DNA of 64,000 bases from Ectothiorhodospira marina (lineage in GTDB: Bacteria; Pseudomonadota; Gammaproteobacteria; Ectothiorhodospirales; Ectothiorhodospiraceae): the NCBI RefSeq assembly GCF_900109495.1, contig NZ_FOAA01000010.1, forward strand, positions 61,741 to 125,740. Direction: 5' to 3'. This document shows positions 1 to 9,211 of this stretch, piece by piece (the first letter of the stretch is position 1; each line of letters starts with the position of its first letter). The notes beneath the pieces are model-generated. The model made no database searches and was not told the origin of the DNA. It saw only the letters and a program-made list of their open reading frames with translations. The position numbers were made by a program, and so were the translations under genes.

Positions 1-423
1 ATGATCATCGCATTGGGGCAATCCCCCCCCATCCAGAGGCCGGCCCGAGCCATCCAGAACCCGGCCCAGCAAAGCTTCTCCCACCAGCGTCTCCCGTGCA
101 TGACGCGTGGGAATCACCCGGGCTCCCGGTGTCAGGCCGCTGATATCGCCCACGGGCATCAGATAGGTCCGCTCCCCGGAAAAACCCACCACCTCCGCCT
201 CGACCTCCTGGCCACCCAGACTGACGACACGACACCGGCCACCGACGGAAACCTGACACCCTTCCGCCTCCAGAGTCAGCCCCACCATGCGCACCAGGCG
301 ACCCTCGGCCACCACCGAGCGGGCATGTTCGAGGCGACCCCGATAGCGCTTCAGACGCGCCTCAAGCCGTGCGATACGGGCCTGGGGGGCAATCAACCGG
401 GGAATGATGGCGGCCTCACCCAT
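1..423 (-). CDS. fliI: Flagellum-specific ATPase FliI, N-terminal part (cut by window edge)
   Basis: The 141 codons visible here encode the N-terminal beta-barrel part of FliI, the ATPase that powers the flagellar type III export gate at the cytoplasmic base of the motor. The peptide shows the segments typical of the family: an arginine-rich helix (near residues 16-32), a stretch with GDISGLTPGARV (near 96-107), and LLGRVLDGSGRPLDG (near 122-136). The Walker A region lies outside the window. The ATG overlaps the end of fliH by 8 bases, which supports translational coupling and the chosen start. The gene order fliE-F-G-H-I is the standard one. Confidence 0.9.
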   Translation of the reverse strand, partial: MGEAAIIPRLIAPQARIARLEARLKRYRGRLEHARSVVAEGRLVRMVGLTLEAEGCQVSVGGRCRVVSLGGQEVEAEVVGFSGERTYLMPVGDISGLTPGARVIPTRHARETLVGEALLGRVLDGSGRPLDGGGLPQCDDH

Positions 424-1264
424 TCTCGCCGCCAGAACCCGCTACCCGGGGGTCGTGGGAAGGCGCCAGTTCAGCCTCCCGGGCAGGCTTTGGCCGTGCC
501 GATACAAGGGCTTCGGTCGGGTTGTCCTCCTCAATGTGGTCACTGCGGCGCTCGCCGCCCCACACCGATGCAATCACGGCATTCAGCCTCGCTTCCAGAC
601 TGGCATCCACCCTTGAGGTATCCGTCTCCAGCTTGACGCCCCCCCGGCTGAGCGTGGGGTCATCCACCACCGACCAAGGTCGCTCAAGATCATTGAGATG
701 CAGTGCATCCTTGACCAGCTTGGCATCCTGGGGATGCAGATACAGCCTGACCTTGCGATCAGCACTGGGCAGTACACTCAGGGCTTCACGCAATACCGCC
801 ACGACGGCCGATGGATCCGTGCGCAGTTCGCGGCGAACCAACTGTCTGGCCACGGCGATGGCCAGCTGTACCAACTCCTCCTCGATCACCGCATCCAGTT
901 CTTCGTAGGGAGTCACCAGCCCCTGGAGCAACCGGTCCCAGGCCTTTAACCGCTGCTCGGTGGTCTTTTCGGCTGCCTTGACGCCCTTGGCCTCACCATC
1001 CTTGTATCCCATCTCGCGCCCGGTGCTCAGCCCCTCTTCGTAGCCGGCTTCCCGTCCCCGCTCAAATCCAGCCTGATAGGCCTGATCCTCGATCTCGCGA
1101 ATGCGCTCCGCGGTGGGTAACATCAAGCCCGCATCGGCATCGGTCTCCTCGTCGGCCTGCGCCTCAGGTTCGGGAGCCGGCGGCGGGTCGCCCACCTCGG
1201 GGATCTTCCACAACTGGGCCTGGCCGGCCTGGGCCTGGGGAATCACGCGTTCGTTGCCACCCAT
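416..1264 (-). CDS. fliH: Flagellar assembly protein FliH
   Basis: FliH is the stator-like regulator of FliI in the flagellar export apparatus. The 282-residue product has an acidic, Pro-rich N-terminus, then a helix with repeated small-x3-small pattern (GFERGREAGYEEGLSTGREM, about residues 64-83) that is the hallmark glycine-repeat coiled coil of FliH. The C-terminal globular domain (about 110-240) resembles the V-ATPase E subunit. The last 40 residues are charged and variable. A good Shine-Dalgarno (AAGGAGG, 7 bases from the ATG) fixes the start. It follows fliG by 12 bases and overlaps fliI by 8 bases. Confidence 0.9.
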   Translation of the reverse strand: MGGNERVIPQAQAGQAQLWKIPEVGDPPPAPEPEAQADEETDADAGLMLPTAERIREIEDQAYQAGFERGREAGYEEGLSTGREMGYKDGEAKGVKAAEKTTEQRLKAWDRLLQGLVTPYEELDAVIEEELVQLAIAVARQLVRRELRTDPSAVVAVLREALSVLPSADRKVRLYLHPQDAKLVKDALHLNDLERPWSVVDDPTLSRGGVKLETDTSRVDASLEARLNAVIASVWGGERRSDHIEEDNPTEALVSARPKPAREAELAPSHDPRVAGSGGENG

Positions 1265-1276
1265 GCTCTTGCCTCC

Positions 1277-2284
1277 TTAGACCATCTGCTCGGAGCCCTT
1301 GTTGCCAAGGACAATCTCGCCGGCCTCGGCCATGCGGCGGGCGATGCCAAGGATTTCCTTCTGGGCCGCCTCCACTTCGCTCAGGCGCACCGGACCCTTG
1401 GCCTCGAGATCGTCCTGCAGCATCTCGCCAGCCCGCTTGGACATATTCTTGAAAATCCTGTCCTTCAAGTGCTCATCCGCCCCCTTCAGGGCCATCACCA
1501 GGGAATCCGTGGACAGCTCCCTGAGCAAGGACTGGATACTGCGGTCATCGAGATCCGCCAGATTACCGAACACGAACATGAGATCCTGGATCTTCTGACT
1601 CAACGCTTCATCCACATCCCGCACCTTATCCAGTATGGAGCCTTCCTTGGAGGAATCCATGAAGTTGAGGATGGTGGCTGCGCTCTTGATCCCACCGACA
1701 CTGGACGACTTGACGTTCATGTTGCCTGCGAACTGTCGCTCCAGAATCTCGTCCAGCTCCTGCAACGCGGTCGGTTGCACACCGTCGAGTGTCGCAATGC
1801 GCATGAGGATGTCCGGCTGCGTCCGATCCGGCAGGAAGGAGAGTACCGAGGCCGCATGATCAGGGTCCAGGTAGGACAACACGATGGCGATGATCTGAGG
1901 GTGCTCAAGGCGAATCACCTCGGCGACCGCCCGCGGATCCATCCACTTGAGGGATTCAAGGCCCTTGGAGTTGCGGCCCAGCAGGATCCGGTCGATGACG
2001 CCATCCGCCTTATCCTTACCCAGCGCGCTGTTGAGCACACTGCGAATGTAGTCGTCAGAGCCCATCCCCAGGGCTGTCTGCTCATCCACCGTGGCGACGA
2101 AATCATCCACCACCTGCGCCACGTCCGATTTCGAGACGTTGGTCAAGGAGGCCATGGCGGTCCCGACGCTCTGGACCTCCTTGGGTCCCATGTGCCGCAG
2201 TACCTCCGCTGCTGCCTCTTCGCCCAGGCTCATCAGAAAGACTGCGGCGCGATTCGGACCGCTCAATTTGCTTTTAGGCTCCAT
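1277..2284 (-). CDS. fliG: Flagellar motor switch protein FliG
   Basis: FliG is the rotor protein that couples stator force to rotation and binds FliF, FliM and the MS ring. The length of 335 residues is normal. The N-terminal domain begins with the typical NRAAVFLMSLGEEAAAEVL, the middle domain carries the LEHPQIIAIVLSYL (EHPQR-like) motif near residues 126-139, and the C-terminal torque helix region has the expected charged pattern (DDRSIQSLLREL, near 247-258). The start overlaps the end of fliF by 11 bases, so translation is probably coupled. Confidence 0.95.
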   Translation of the reverse strand: MEPKSKLSGPNRAAVFLMSLGEEAAAEVLRHMGPKEVQSVGTAMASLTNVSKSDVAQVVDDFVATVDEQTALGMGSDDYIRSVLNSALGKDKADGVIDRILLGRNSKGLESLKWMDPRAVAEVIRLEHPQIIAIVLSYLDPDHAASVLSFLPDRTQPDILMRIATLDGVQPTALQELDEILERQFAGNMNVKSSSVGGIKSAATILNFMDSSKEGSILDKVRDVDEALSQKIQDLMFVFGNLADLDDRSIQSLLRELSTDSLVMALKGADEHLKDRIFKNMSKRAGEMLQDDLEAKGPVRLSEVEAAQKEILGIARRMAEAGEIVLGNKGSEQMV

Positions 2285-3929
2285 CTTCCGCCACCCAGTT
2301 TTTCACCACTTGAGCCACCAGTTTAGGATCATCCTTGATCAATTCACGCACCCGCTCCAGGTTCGTCTCGTAGTCACGGTTACCCTTGCCGGGCAACGCC
2401 ATGGGTTCATCCCCCTGACTGGTCAGGCTGAGCTGGTCTTCTCCCACCTCACCCTCACCGGCGGCCTTGCCCTCTTCGTCCTCTTCCTTGCCGGCAGCCC
2501 CCTGGGCAGCCAGCCCCTTGAGCAGTGGCCGCACCACCAACAGGATTGCCAACAGGGCCACCAGAGCCAGTAGGGCCGTGCGGGCCAGTTCCTGCGCCCA
2601 GGCCTGCTCCCATACAGGTGGCTCGGGCAGCGGCTCAGGCTCCGGTTCCACCCGGAAAGGCGCACTGATCACATTAACACTATCACCGCGCCGGGCGTCA
2701 AAACCAACCGCCTGCTGAACCAGGCCCTCGATGCGCGCCAACTCCTCCGGCGGCAGGGGCTCACGCACCATCTCGCCCTCTTCATTCATCTGTTCCTGAA
2801 AGTCGACCACCACGGCCACCGACAGGCGCCTTACCGTGCCGGGTGCCTCGCGCACATGGCTGATGGTGCGGTCCACTTCATAGTTGCGTGTCCCACTGCG
2901 CCGCGACGAACCCGGCAACTCCGCGCCAGGATCCATCACCCCCTCACCCTCGGCGCCCAGTTCACCGCCGGCAGGTGGCTGATTGGTCAGAGCCCCCGGA
3001 ATGCCCATGTCCCCCCCCACTCCACCCCGGGTATCTTCCTCCATATACTGTTCGCTGCGCAGTGCGGTGAGTTCCGGGTCGTAGTTCTCGATGGTGCGTT
3101 CAATACGAGAAAAGTCGAGATCCGCGGACACACGCGCCCGCACGCCGTCCTCGCCAACAATGGGAGCAATGATGTCCATCACCCGCTGCGACAGATCCTC
3201 TTCCATCAAGCGGGTGAACTCCAGGTTGCGAGTGGACAGGGTCATGCCATCGTCCTCGACATCCTGTGTCATCAGCCGTCCGCGCTGGTCCACCACCGTC
3301 ACACTCTCGGGCTCCATGCCCGGCACACTGGACGACACCAGGTGCACAATGCCGGCCACGCGCCGCTCATCCAGGGTGCGCCCGGGATGCAGGGTCACCA
3401 CCACCGAGGCGCTGGGCTGTCCACGATCGCGCACGAATACCGTTTCGCGGGGCATGGCCAGATGCACGCGCGCCGCCTCCACGCTGGACAAGGTGGCTAC
3501 GGAGCGGGCCAGTTCTCCCTCCAGGGCCCGGTGATAGCGGGCAGTCTGCACCAGCCGACTGGTGCCGATCCCTTGGTCCTCCTGCATGAGCTCGAAGCCA
3601 AAATCGCTCGACTGTGGCAGACCTTCCGTGGCCATCTGCAAACGGGCCTTGTGCACCGAATCGGCGGGCACCGTCAGGGCGCCCGATACCCGGTCCACCC
3701 GGTAGTTGATCCCCTGCTGATCCAGGGCCTGCATCACCTCGGCGCTCTCGCTTTGTCCCAGGTCTGGATAGAGGATGGTGTAGTCGGGTCGGTTGAGCCA
3801 GATGAACAGGCTCACCACCAGCGCAATCGCAGCGGCCACACCGACCAACAGGCCGATCTGGCTCTGTGCGGGCAGCCGGTTGAAACCTTCGACCTGCTGA
3901 TTGAATGTGGTGGTCAGTGAAGTGGCCAT
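2274..3929 (-). CDS. fliF: Flagellar MS-ring protein FliF
   Basis: FliF forms the inner-membrane MS ring. The 551-residue product has a first membrane helix at about residues 25-44, ring-building domains in the periplasm with the family signature RTARYHRALEGELARSV (near 128-144), a low-complexity linker rich in Gly, Pro and Glu (about 300-350), a second membrane helix at about 448-468, and a C-terminal FliG-binding tail (NLERVRELIKDDPKLVAQVV). It lies 19 bases downstream of fliE. Confidence 0.95.
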   Translation of the reverse strand: MATSLTTTFNQQVEGFNRLPAQSQIGLLVGVAAAIALVVSLFIWLNRPDYTILYPDLGQSESAEVMQALDQQGINYRVDRVSGALTVPADSVHKARLQMATEGLPQSSDFGFELMQEDQGIGTSRLVQTARYHRALEGELARSVATLSSVEAARVHLAMPRETVFVRDRGQPSASVVVTLHPGRTLDERRVAGIVHLVSSSVPGMEPESVTVVDQRGRLMTQDVEDDGMTLSTRNLEFTRLMEEDLSQRVMDIIAPIVGEDGVRARVSADLDFSRIERTIENYDPELTALRSEQYMEEDTRGGVGGDMGIPGALTNQPPAGGELGAEGEGVMDPGAELPGSSRRSGTRNYEVDRTISHVREAPGTVRRLSVAVVVDFQEQMNEEGEMVREPLPPEELARIEGLVQQAVGFDARRGDSVNVISAPFRVEPEPEPLPEPPVWEQAWAQELARTALLALVALLAILLVVRPLLKGLAAQGAAGKEEDEEGKAAGEGEVGEDQLSLTSQGDEPMALPGKGNRDYETNLERVRELIKDDPKLVAQVVKNWVAEDGA

Positions 3930-3948
3930 AATGATGCCCTACCGGTCC

Positions 3949-4278
3949 TCAGACCTGCATGTTCATGATGTCCTGGTATGCGGACACCAGACGGTTACGA
4001 ATCTGGGTAGTGGCCTCAAAGGCGACACTGGCCTTTTGTTTGGCCACCATGACCTGGGGCAGATCCACATCCGGATCGCCCATTTCAAAGCGCGTTGCCA
4101 GCTCACTGCTCGACTTTTGAGTCTCGCTCACCTTGTCCAGGGACTCACGCAGCATGGTGGAAAAATCCGGCTGACCGGGCTGGATCTCCCGATTCGCGGC
4201 AGGTTGCCCCTCCACCCCGGCATTCGCCGCCAGCGAACGCATCTGTTGCAACACCTGGTTGATTTGTCTGTCGCTCAT
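3949..4278 (-). CDS. fliE: Flagellar hook-basal body complex protein FliE
   Basis: FliE is the small adaptor between the MS ring and the proximal rod. I chose the ATG at 4278 (109 residues, MSDRQINQVLQQM...) because a GGAGG lies 8 bases upstream. An ATG at 4293 in the same frame would put that ribosome-binding site inside the gene. The C-terminus (VAFEATTQIRNRLVSAYQDI) is the conserved FliE motif. It is the first gene of the fliEFGHI run. The promoter was not found in the short gap to the upstream activator gene. Confidence 0.92.
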   Translation of the reverse strand: MSDRQINQVLQQMRSLAANAGVEGQPAANREIQPGQPDFSTMLRESLDKVSETQKSSSELATRFEMGDPDVDLPQVMVAKQKASVAFEATTQIRNRLVSAYQDIMNMQV

Positions 4279-4351
4279 GACAGTGCCCTCCACATACGAT
4301 TCAATTCACGACCCATGTCGTCTCAAGCCATCTACCCACGGGAGTCGAGTT

Positions 4352-5380
4352 TCAAGGAATGGTCACACCGGCTTCACGCAACCTCGCCAATTTGTAACGC
4401 AGCGTGCGCGGGCTGATGCCCAACCGGGCGGCAGCGTCCTTGCGGCTGCCATCCTCCATCCGCAGTGCATCCAGAATCAGCTGCTCCTCGCGGGAGCGCA
4501 GGTTATCGCCCAGTCGCTGATCTCGAATGACCGAGGAAGATACGTGCTCGGTCTGCCCCATGAACGGTGGCTGCAGCGACGTATCCAGACCCGTCACACC
4601 CTCGAACTGAAGGGATTCAGCATCGATATCCACCCCATCCCGCAGGATCATGGCGCGCTGGATCACGTTATCCAGTTCCCGCACATTGCCAGGCCAGGGA
4701 TGATCCACGAGACGGGCCGCCGCCGCCTGGGTGAGTTGTGCGTGATCGATGCCGCGCCCATGGACATGAATGAGCCGTCGCGCCAGGGGCAGAATATCGC
4801 CAGGGCGGTCGCGCAAAGGGGGAATCAGAAGGGGAAACACGTTCAGGCGGTAGTAGAGGTCTTCCCGGAACTGGCCATCGGCCACCGCCTCCTGGAGATT
4901 GCGATTGGATGTGGCAAGCACACGCACATCCACCGGACGCGGATGGCGCCCTCCCAGACGTTCCACCTCCCGCTCCTGCAATACGCGCAGCAGCTTGGCC
5001 TGCAGCCCGTGGTCCATCTCGGAAATCTCATCGAGTAGCAGGGTGCCACCCTCAGCCAGTTCGAATTTGCCTGGCCGGGATTCATAAGCACCGGTGAAGG
5101 CACCCCGCTCATGGCCAAAGAGCATGGCCTCCAGCATATTTTCAGGGATCGCGGCGCAGTTCAGCGCTACGAAGGGGGCGTTCGCCCGGGAAGAATGGTC
5201 ATGAATGAAACGGGCGAAGACTTCCTTACCTACCCCGGATTCGCCGTTGATCATCACCGTCACTTCGGACGCGGCAACGCGGCGAGCCAATGTCAGGAGA
5301 TCCCGACTTCGGGGGTCTTCAGCCACCAGATCCGGAACCTCGCCATCAGGCTCCGTGGTCAAGAGGGTCATTTGACTCAT
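4352..5380 (-). CDS. Sigma54-dependent flagellar activator, FleR/FlrC-like, without receiver domain
   Basis: This 342-residue protein is an AAA+ sigma54 activator followed by a Fis-type helix-turn-helix. It shows Walker A GESGVGKE (near residue 46), the sigma54-contact loop ERGAFTGA (near 90), Walker B GTLLLDEISEM, the arginine-finger region [14 protein letters not shown], and a C-terminal HTH (RKDAAARLGISPRTLRYKLA). In known polar flagellar hierarchies FleR/FlrC has an N-terminal receiver domain and is paired with the kinase FleS/FlrB. Here the AAA+ domain starts after about 25 residues and no kinase gene lies between it and fleQ. Its position between fleQ and fliE supports a class III flagellar activator role. 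The function is inferred from family and position. Confidence 0.85.
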   Translation of the reverse strand: MSQMTLLTTEPDGEVPDLVAEDPRSRDLLTLARRVAASEVTVMINGESGVGKEVFARFIHDHSSRANAPFVALNCAAIPENMLEAMLFGHERGAFTGAYESRPGKFELAEGGTLLLDEISEMDHGLQAKLLRVLQEREVERLGGRHPRPVDVRVLATSNRNLQEAVADGQFREDLYYRLNVFPLLIPPLRDRPGDILPLARRLIHVHGRGIDHAQLTQAAAARLVDHPWPGNVRELDNVIQRAMILRDGVDIDAESLQFEGVTGLDTSLQPPFMGQTEHVSSSVIRDQRLGDNLRSREEQLILDALRMEDGSRKDAAARLGISPRTLRYKLARLREAGVTIP

Positions 5381-5454
5381 TGCACCTGCTCCACATCGTG
5401 TCCTGTTGTGACCTGTCAGCGACGCAGCGCGAGACGGGCCTTTACCAGGACTTA

Positions 5455-5470
5455 AGCAGGTTACATGCCA
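5455..5470 (-). promoter_or_regulatory. Predicted sigma54 promoter of the FleR/FlrC-like gene
   Basis: Read on the minus strand the site is TGGCATGTAACCTGC plus one base, with the invariant GG (-24) and GC (-12) exactly 10 bases apart and only two departures from TGGCAC-N5-TTGC. It would start transcription about 64 bases before the ATG at 5380. FleQ-type activators switch on such promoters in related polar flagellar systems. Regulation by FleQ is inferred. Confidence 0.6.
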
Positions 5471-5522
5471 AACTATTTATTCATTTACATTCAACAACTT
5501 GAAATTAACATCCGAGAAATCG

Positions 5523-7013
5523 TCAAGATTCTGCCGCATCTTCCGCGCGGGTAATGCCAAATTTCCGCATTCGTTCCACCAGCGTCGTGCGGCGCATGCC
5601 CAGGAGTTTTGCCGCCTGAGCCACCACGCCACCCGACTTGTCCAGGGCATCCCGGATAAGACGCATCTCCAGTTCACCCATATATTCCTTGAGATCGAGA
5701 CCTTCATCAGGGACACCGTCGCTGGCGGCTCCTCCAACGCCGCTCGCCATGAAGGGACTCGACACCTCCCCGGCCTGTTCCAGTTCATCCTCACTGAGGT
5801 CGCTACGGAACTTTCGAGGCAGATCCATCGGCTCCACGGTCCCACCCGGGTGCATGATCGCCAGGCGCTCCATGAGGTTGGCCAGTTCGCGTACGTTGCC
5901 CGGCCATGGGTGCCGGGCCAGCACCTGGAGTGTGCCGGAAGACAGGCGCACGCACCCCCGCCCCTCGGCCTCCATGCGGCGGAGCAGTTCACTGATCAAC
6001 AGCGGCAGGTCTTCGATACGCTCTTTCAGGGAGGGCACTTCAATGGGAAATACATTGAGTCGATAGTAAAGATCCTCACGGAACCCACCCTCCTCAATGG
6101 CCGACTCCAGATCGCGATGGGTGGCCGCGATAATCCGGGCGTCCGTGGTCAGGGTCTTGGTGCTACCCACCCGCTCGAAGGTCCGTTCCTGCAACACCCG
6201 CAGCAGCTTGACCTGCATGGGCACAGGCATGTCACCGATTTCATCGAGGAACAACGTCCCGCCCTGAGCCAGCTCAAAACGCCCAGGGCGGGCACTGATC
6301 GCCCCCGTGAAGGCACCTTTCTCATGCCCGAACAACTCGCTCTCCAGGAGTTCACCGGGAATGGCGCCACAATTGACGGCCACAAAGGGCTTGCCCTGCC
6401 GGGCAGAGCAATTGTGAATATTGCGGGCCACCACTTCCTTACCGGTCCCCGTCTCACCAAGGATCAGCACATTGGCATCCGTAATGGCCACCTGCTCAAT
6501 GTGATCACGGATACGTTGCATATGCCGATTACAGCCCACCAGGGACTGATAGAGCGCCTGTCGAACCCGGCCACTCAGATCCACACCATTCACCACCAGA
6601 TGCCGGGCGCGCTGCAGGGTATCGGACCATTGCGTCACGCGTGGCGGATAATCCAGACGACGCAGCAAACGGGGGGCAACCTCCTCCGGGAGGGCGCCGA
6701 ACTCACTCTCGTCACCCACCAGCGCGATGGGCAGCGGCAGTCCCTCATGGCTCTTCAACGCCTCAAGGGATTTCAGGTCCCGAGCACTTCCCACACAGCC
6801 ACTGACCAGAACCATCAGCCAGGACGTATCCGTATCCAGACCCGTGGCCACATCATCCAGCGAGACCACCACGGGATCGCATTCCATGAATTCCAGGACG
6901 GTCCTGAGTTGCTGAACGCGCTCTGGCTGGCTGGCAAGCACCATGACGCTCCGCGGCATCCGCGGCAGCGGCGTATCGATCATGTTGAATGTGCCTGTAT
7001 CGTCAATTGCCAT
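5523..7013 (-). CDS. fleQ: Flagellar master regulator FleQ/FlrA
   Basis: FleQ is the top-level sigma54-dependent activator of polar flagellar genes and in relatives also binds cyclic-di-GMP. The protein has a degenerate N-terminal receiver-like (FleQ) domain at about residues 20-130, an AAA+ domain with [16 protein letters not shown] and [11 protein letters not shown] motifs, and a C-terminal Fis-type HTH ([20 protein letters not shown]). I give the first ATG (7013) as start. No clear ribosome-binding site distinguishes it from the in-frame ATGs at 6983 and further down, or a TTG at 7034. It is separated from the downstream receiver-less activator by 142 bases that hold a sigma54 promoter. 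Confidence 0.9.
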   Translation of the reverse strand: MAIDDTGTFNMIDTPLPRMPRSVMVLASQPERVQQLRTVLEFMECDPVVVSLDDVATGLDTDTSWLMVLVSGCVGSARDLKSLEALKSHEGLPLPIALVGDESEFGALPEEVAPRLLRRLDYPPRVTQWSDTLQRARHLVVNGVDLSGRVRQALYQSLVGCNRHMQRIRDHIEQVAITDANVLILGETGTGKEVVARNIHNCSARQGKPFVAVNCGAIPGELLESELFGHEKGAFTGAISARPGRFELAQGGTLFLDEIGDMPVPMQVKLLRVLQERTFERVGSTKTLTTDARIIAATHRDLESAIEEGGFREDLYYRLNVFPIEVPSLKERIEDLPLLISELLRRMEAEGRGCVRLSSGTLQVLARHPWPGNVRELANLMERLAIMHPGGTVEPMDLPRKFRSDLSEDELEQAGEVSSPFMASGVGGAASDGVPDEGLDLKEYMGELEMRLIRDALDKSGGVVAQAAKLLGMRRTTLVERMRKFGITRAEDAAES

Positions 7014-7145
7014 GAAATTGTCAGCCGGAAGCAATCGCTGGGCCCGCAGGATAAACCCAAAACCTCACTCATGTCCCACCAGGCCTGCCCCTGACAGGTT
7101 CGCTTCCGTTATACCGCACCATGTCACCGACAAGCGGAAGCCCGG

Positions 7146-7703
7146 TCAGCGGGACCGGGACTGGGCCACGCTGCGGCGGTGTCGCCTGAATACCAGCTTC
7201 TGGATACCCTCTTCAAGTAACGGGCTGAGGCCACGAAACCGCACGGAAATCTCGTAACCCTCCGGCAACGCCTGGCACGAGGCCACCTCGCCGTAGAGCT
7301 CCAGCGGCCGTGGGAATTGCGGGCACAGGTGCCAGTGCATGCGCAGCATCTGGCCCGGCTCCAAGCGCTCTCCTTGCACCCACCCCAACCCCTCCGCAGA
7401 GATCCGCATGTTCACCGGATCCGGTGACGTCACCTGTGTGTGCAGCAAGGACCCCAGCATCTCGAGAATCACATTGAGCTTGGTCTCGATGCGAGCCAAT
7501 TCATGGGAGATCTCGCTCCCAAGTTCTTCATTCACCCGCGAAGAGGCGTCATCCAGGCTGACATACACCCTCAGCAGACCCTCATTGGCCTCATTGATGC
7601 GGGCCAGTTCCTCCCCCTGGGGCAAGGCCTCCACGGTGCTGTGCAGGATCGGCAGGCGATCCTGAATCACGAGCACATCCTGGAAGGGATCGCTGACGGT
7701 CAT
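7146..7703 (-). CDS. PilZ-domain-like protein, atypical
   Basis: This 185-residue protein has an N-terminal helical part (about 1-95) and a C-terminal beta-rich part that matches the general pattern of a PilZ domain (VNMRISAEGLGW near 98-109, then alternating hydrophobic strands to ISVRFRGLSPLLEEGIQKLV). In PilZ proteins an RxxxR motif and a D/NxSxxG motif bind cyclic-di-GMP. Here the second reads RISAEG, with Arg in place of D/N, and no RxxxR is evident, so binding may be lost or changed. PilZ-like genes are common beside fleQ, which supports a link to motility. A different small beta domain remains possible. Confidence 0.6.
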   Translation of the reverse strand: MTVSDPFQDVLVIQDRLPILHSTVEALPQGEELARINEANEGLLRVYVSLDDASSRVNEELGSEISHELARIETKLNVILEMLGSLLHTQVTSPDPVNMRISAEGLGWVQGERLEPGQMLRMHWHLCPQFPRPLELYGEVASCQALPEGYEISVRFRGLSPLLEEGIQKLVFRRHRRSVAQSRSR

Positions 7704-7781
7704 GAGGACATTCCAGCAATGACCAGCCGGCAGCGCAAGAGTCCCACCCCTGCCCCGTGATCGGTGCCCCGTACCGCCAAC

Positions 7782-9068
7782 CTAGAAACTGTATTCAATA
7801 TTGGCCCGAAGGAAATGGGCATCATCCGCCCCTCTTGCATGGTAATGACCGGGATCCAGGAACTCGGCCCACAGGTGGCCGCGCAGATTCTCGGCCAGGT
7901 TCACCCCCAGCACCGCGGTAAGCAGGTCGCCGCGCAGATCACCATTGCCCGGGCCGTCCCTTTCATCCGCGTACATCCGATGATAGCGAAGTTTCAGGGA
8001 AGTGCTTGGTGAAGGTTTCATGTCCAGGCCCACAAAGGGAGCCTTCAGATTGCTCCAGCCGGCCACCCCGAACTCACTGCCGATAAAGCCATAGGCATAC
8101 AGCTCACTGAACTGCGGCCAGCGAGAGAACACCGGGCGCCATCCCTCGTTATCCGCGGTCCCCCCTTCATTGCCGGAAAGATAGTAAAAGCCGGCAGTGA
8201 ACGCAGGCCGGGTTTCACCCCACATGTCGGGCCGGAGCGTGACCGAGGCATCCAGCAACTCACCCTTGAGATCATCCTCCTCCTGACTGCCCCGCTGTAC
8301 GGCCATCTCCAGATTGGCGGACCACCGGCCCCAGTCGGGGGCCGCGCGAACACCCACGGTGTGGAAATCGGCATCGGCCTCGATCCCCTGCCTCGGGTAG
8401 CTACGGTCCTTTTCTTCCTTATAGATCCAGTAATACTCCAGAGGCATGTCCTCCACCCCCTCATAACGCCCATACAGCCCCGCCGCCGCCTCGTCGTGCT
8501 CGATCAACGTCAGTTGCGGTTCCCGGTTGAGGGTCAGCGAATCCTTGGCCTCATTATAGATGGCCAGCAAATCCACACTGTGCTCCGGCCCCAGGGCCAC
8601 GCTAGCCTTGATGGCATTGTAAAACAGGCTGCGGGAACCATCCCGCGGGGTACCGTTGAGCAGGATGTTGCCCGTACCGTAGATCAGTTCCTGGCGGCCC
8701 AGACGCAGGTCCACCCTGCCCCCCGCCAGGTTGTTGATATCCACATAGAGCAGATCGGGAACGATCTCGCCCAGCGGGTCGTGATCGCGGGTGTACTGAC
8801 GATCCTTGTCGTAGAAGCGGAATTCGTTCATCAGCCGGCCATTGAACTGGATGTCCTCGCTGAACGCATAGCTGGCCCACAGGCGGGTGCGGGTGCGATT
8901 GAAGAGTTGATCCACCTCGGCTGGCACCGTCATGGGAATATCCTTCAGATCCGTCACCCGGACTCGAAGATCCCCCCCCCAGTCCCACTCGGCCGTGGCC
9001 ACGCCCGTCCCCATGCCAATGGACAGCGCCAGCGCACCTGCCACCATCGAAACCACCTTTCTCCCCAT
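7782..9068 (-). CDS. Outer-membrane beta-barrel protein, alginate-export (AlgE-like) family
   Basis: The 428-residue product starts with a signal peptide (about residues 1-26, ending ATA-EW) and then alternates aromatic and hydrophobic residues in many predicted beta strands, ending in Phe (IEYSF), as in outer-membrane barrels. Segments such as DLRLGRQELIYGTGNILLNG and TSLKLRYHRMYADE match the alginate_export family, whose members include AlgE but also many porins of unknown substrate. No alginate genes are nearby, so the substrate is not known. A perfect 12-bp palindrome sits in the upstream region (9137-9148). Confidence 0.72.
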   Translation of the reverse strand: MGRKVVSMVAGALALSIGMGTGVATAEWDWGGDLRVRVTDLKDIPMTVPAEVDQLFNRTRTRLWASYAFSEDIQFNGRLMNEFRFYDKDRQYTRDHDPLGEIVPDLLYVDINNLAGGRVDLRLGRQELIYGTGNILLNGTPRDGSRSLFYNAIKASVALGPEHSVDLLAIYNEAKDSLTLNREPQLTLIEHDEAAAGLYGRYEGVEDMPLEYYWIYKEEKDRSYPRQGIEADADFHTVGVRAAPDWGRWSANLEMAVQRGSQEEDDLKGELLDASVTLRPDMWGETRPAFTAGFYYLSGNEGGTADNEGWRPVFSRWPQFSELYAYGFIGSEFGVAGWSNLKAPFVGLDMKPSPSTSLKLRYHRMYADERDGPGNGDLRGDLLTAVLGVNLAENLRGHLWAEFLDPGHYHARGADDAHFLRANIEYSF

Positions 9069-9136
9069 ACTCCCCCCGAGTCGTCTTGTTCTAAAAAAAC
9101 TGCTCCTTTTCCATGGAATTTTTCAGGGGTGAGTTA

Positions 9137-9148
9137 TTACCATGGTAA
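9137..9148. promoter_or_regulatory. Palindrome TTACCATGGTAA, possible operator
   Basis: This is a perfect 12-bp palindrome embedded in a longer imperfect dyad, about 70 bases upstream of the barrel gene and about 65 bases after the end of the 915-residue gene. The flanks are AT-rich compared with the genes. It could be an operator for the barrel gene. No regulator is identified. Confidence 0.3.
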
Positions 9149-9211
9149 ATAACGATTTTCCAGCGGCTCATGATCATCCCTTGATCTGTCTCGCCTGCTT
9201 CTCCATAAGCG

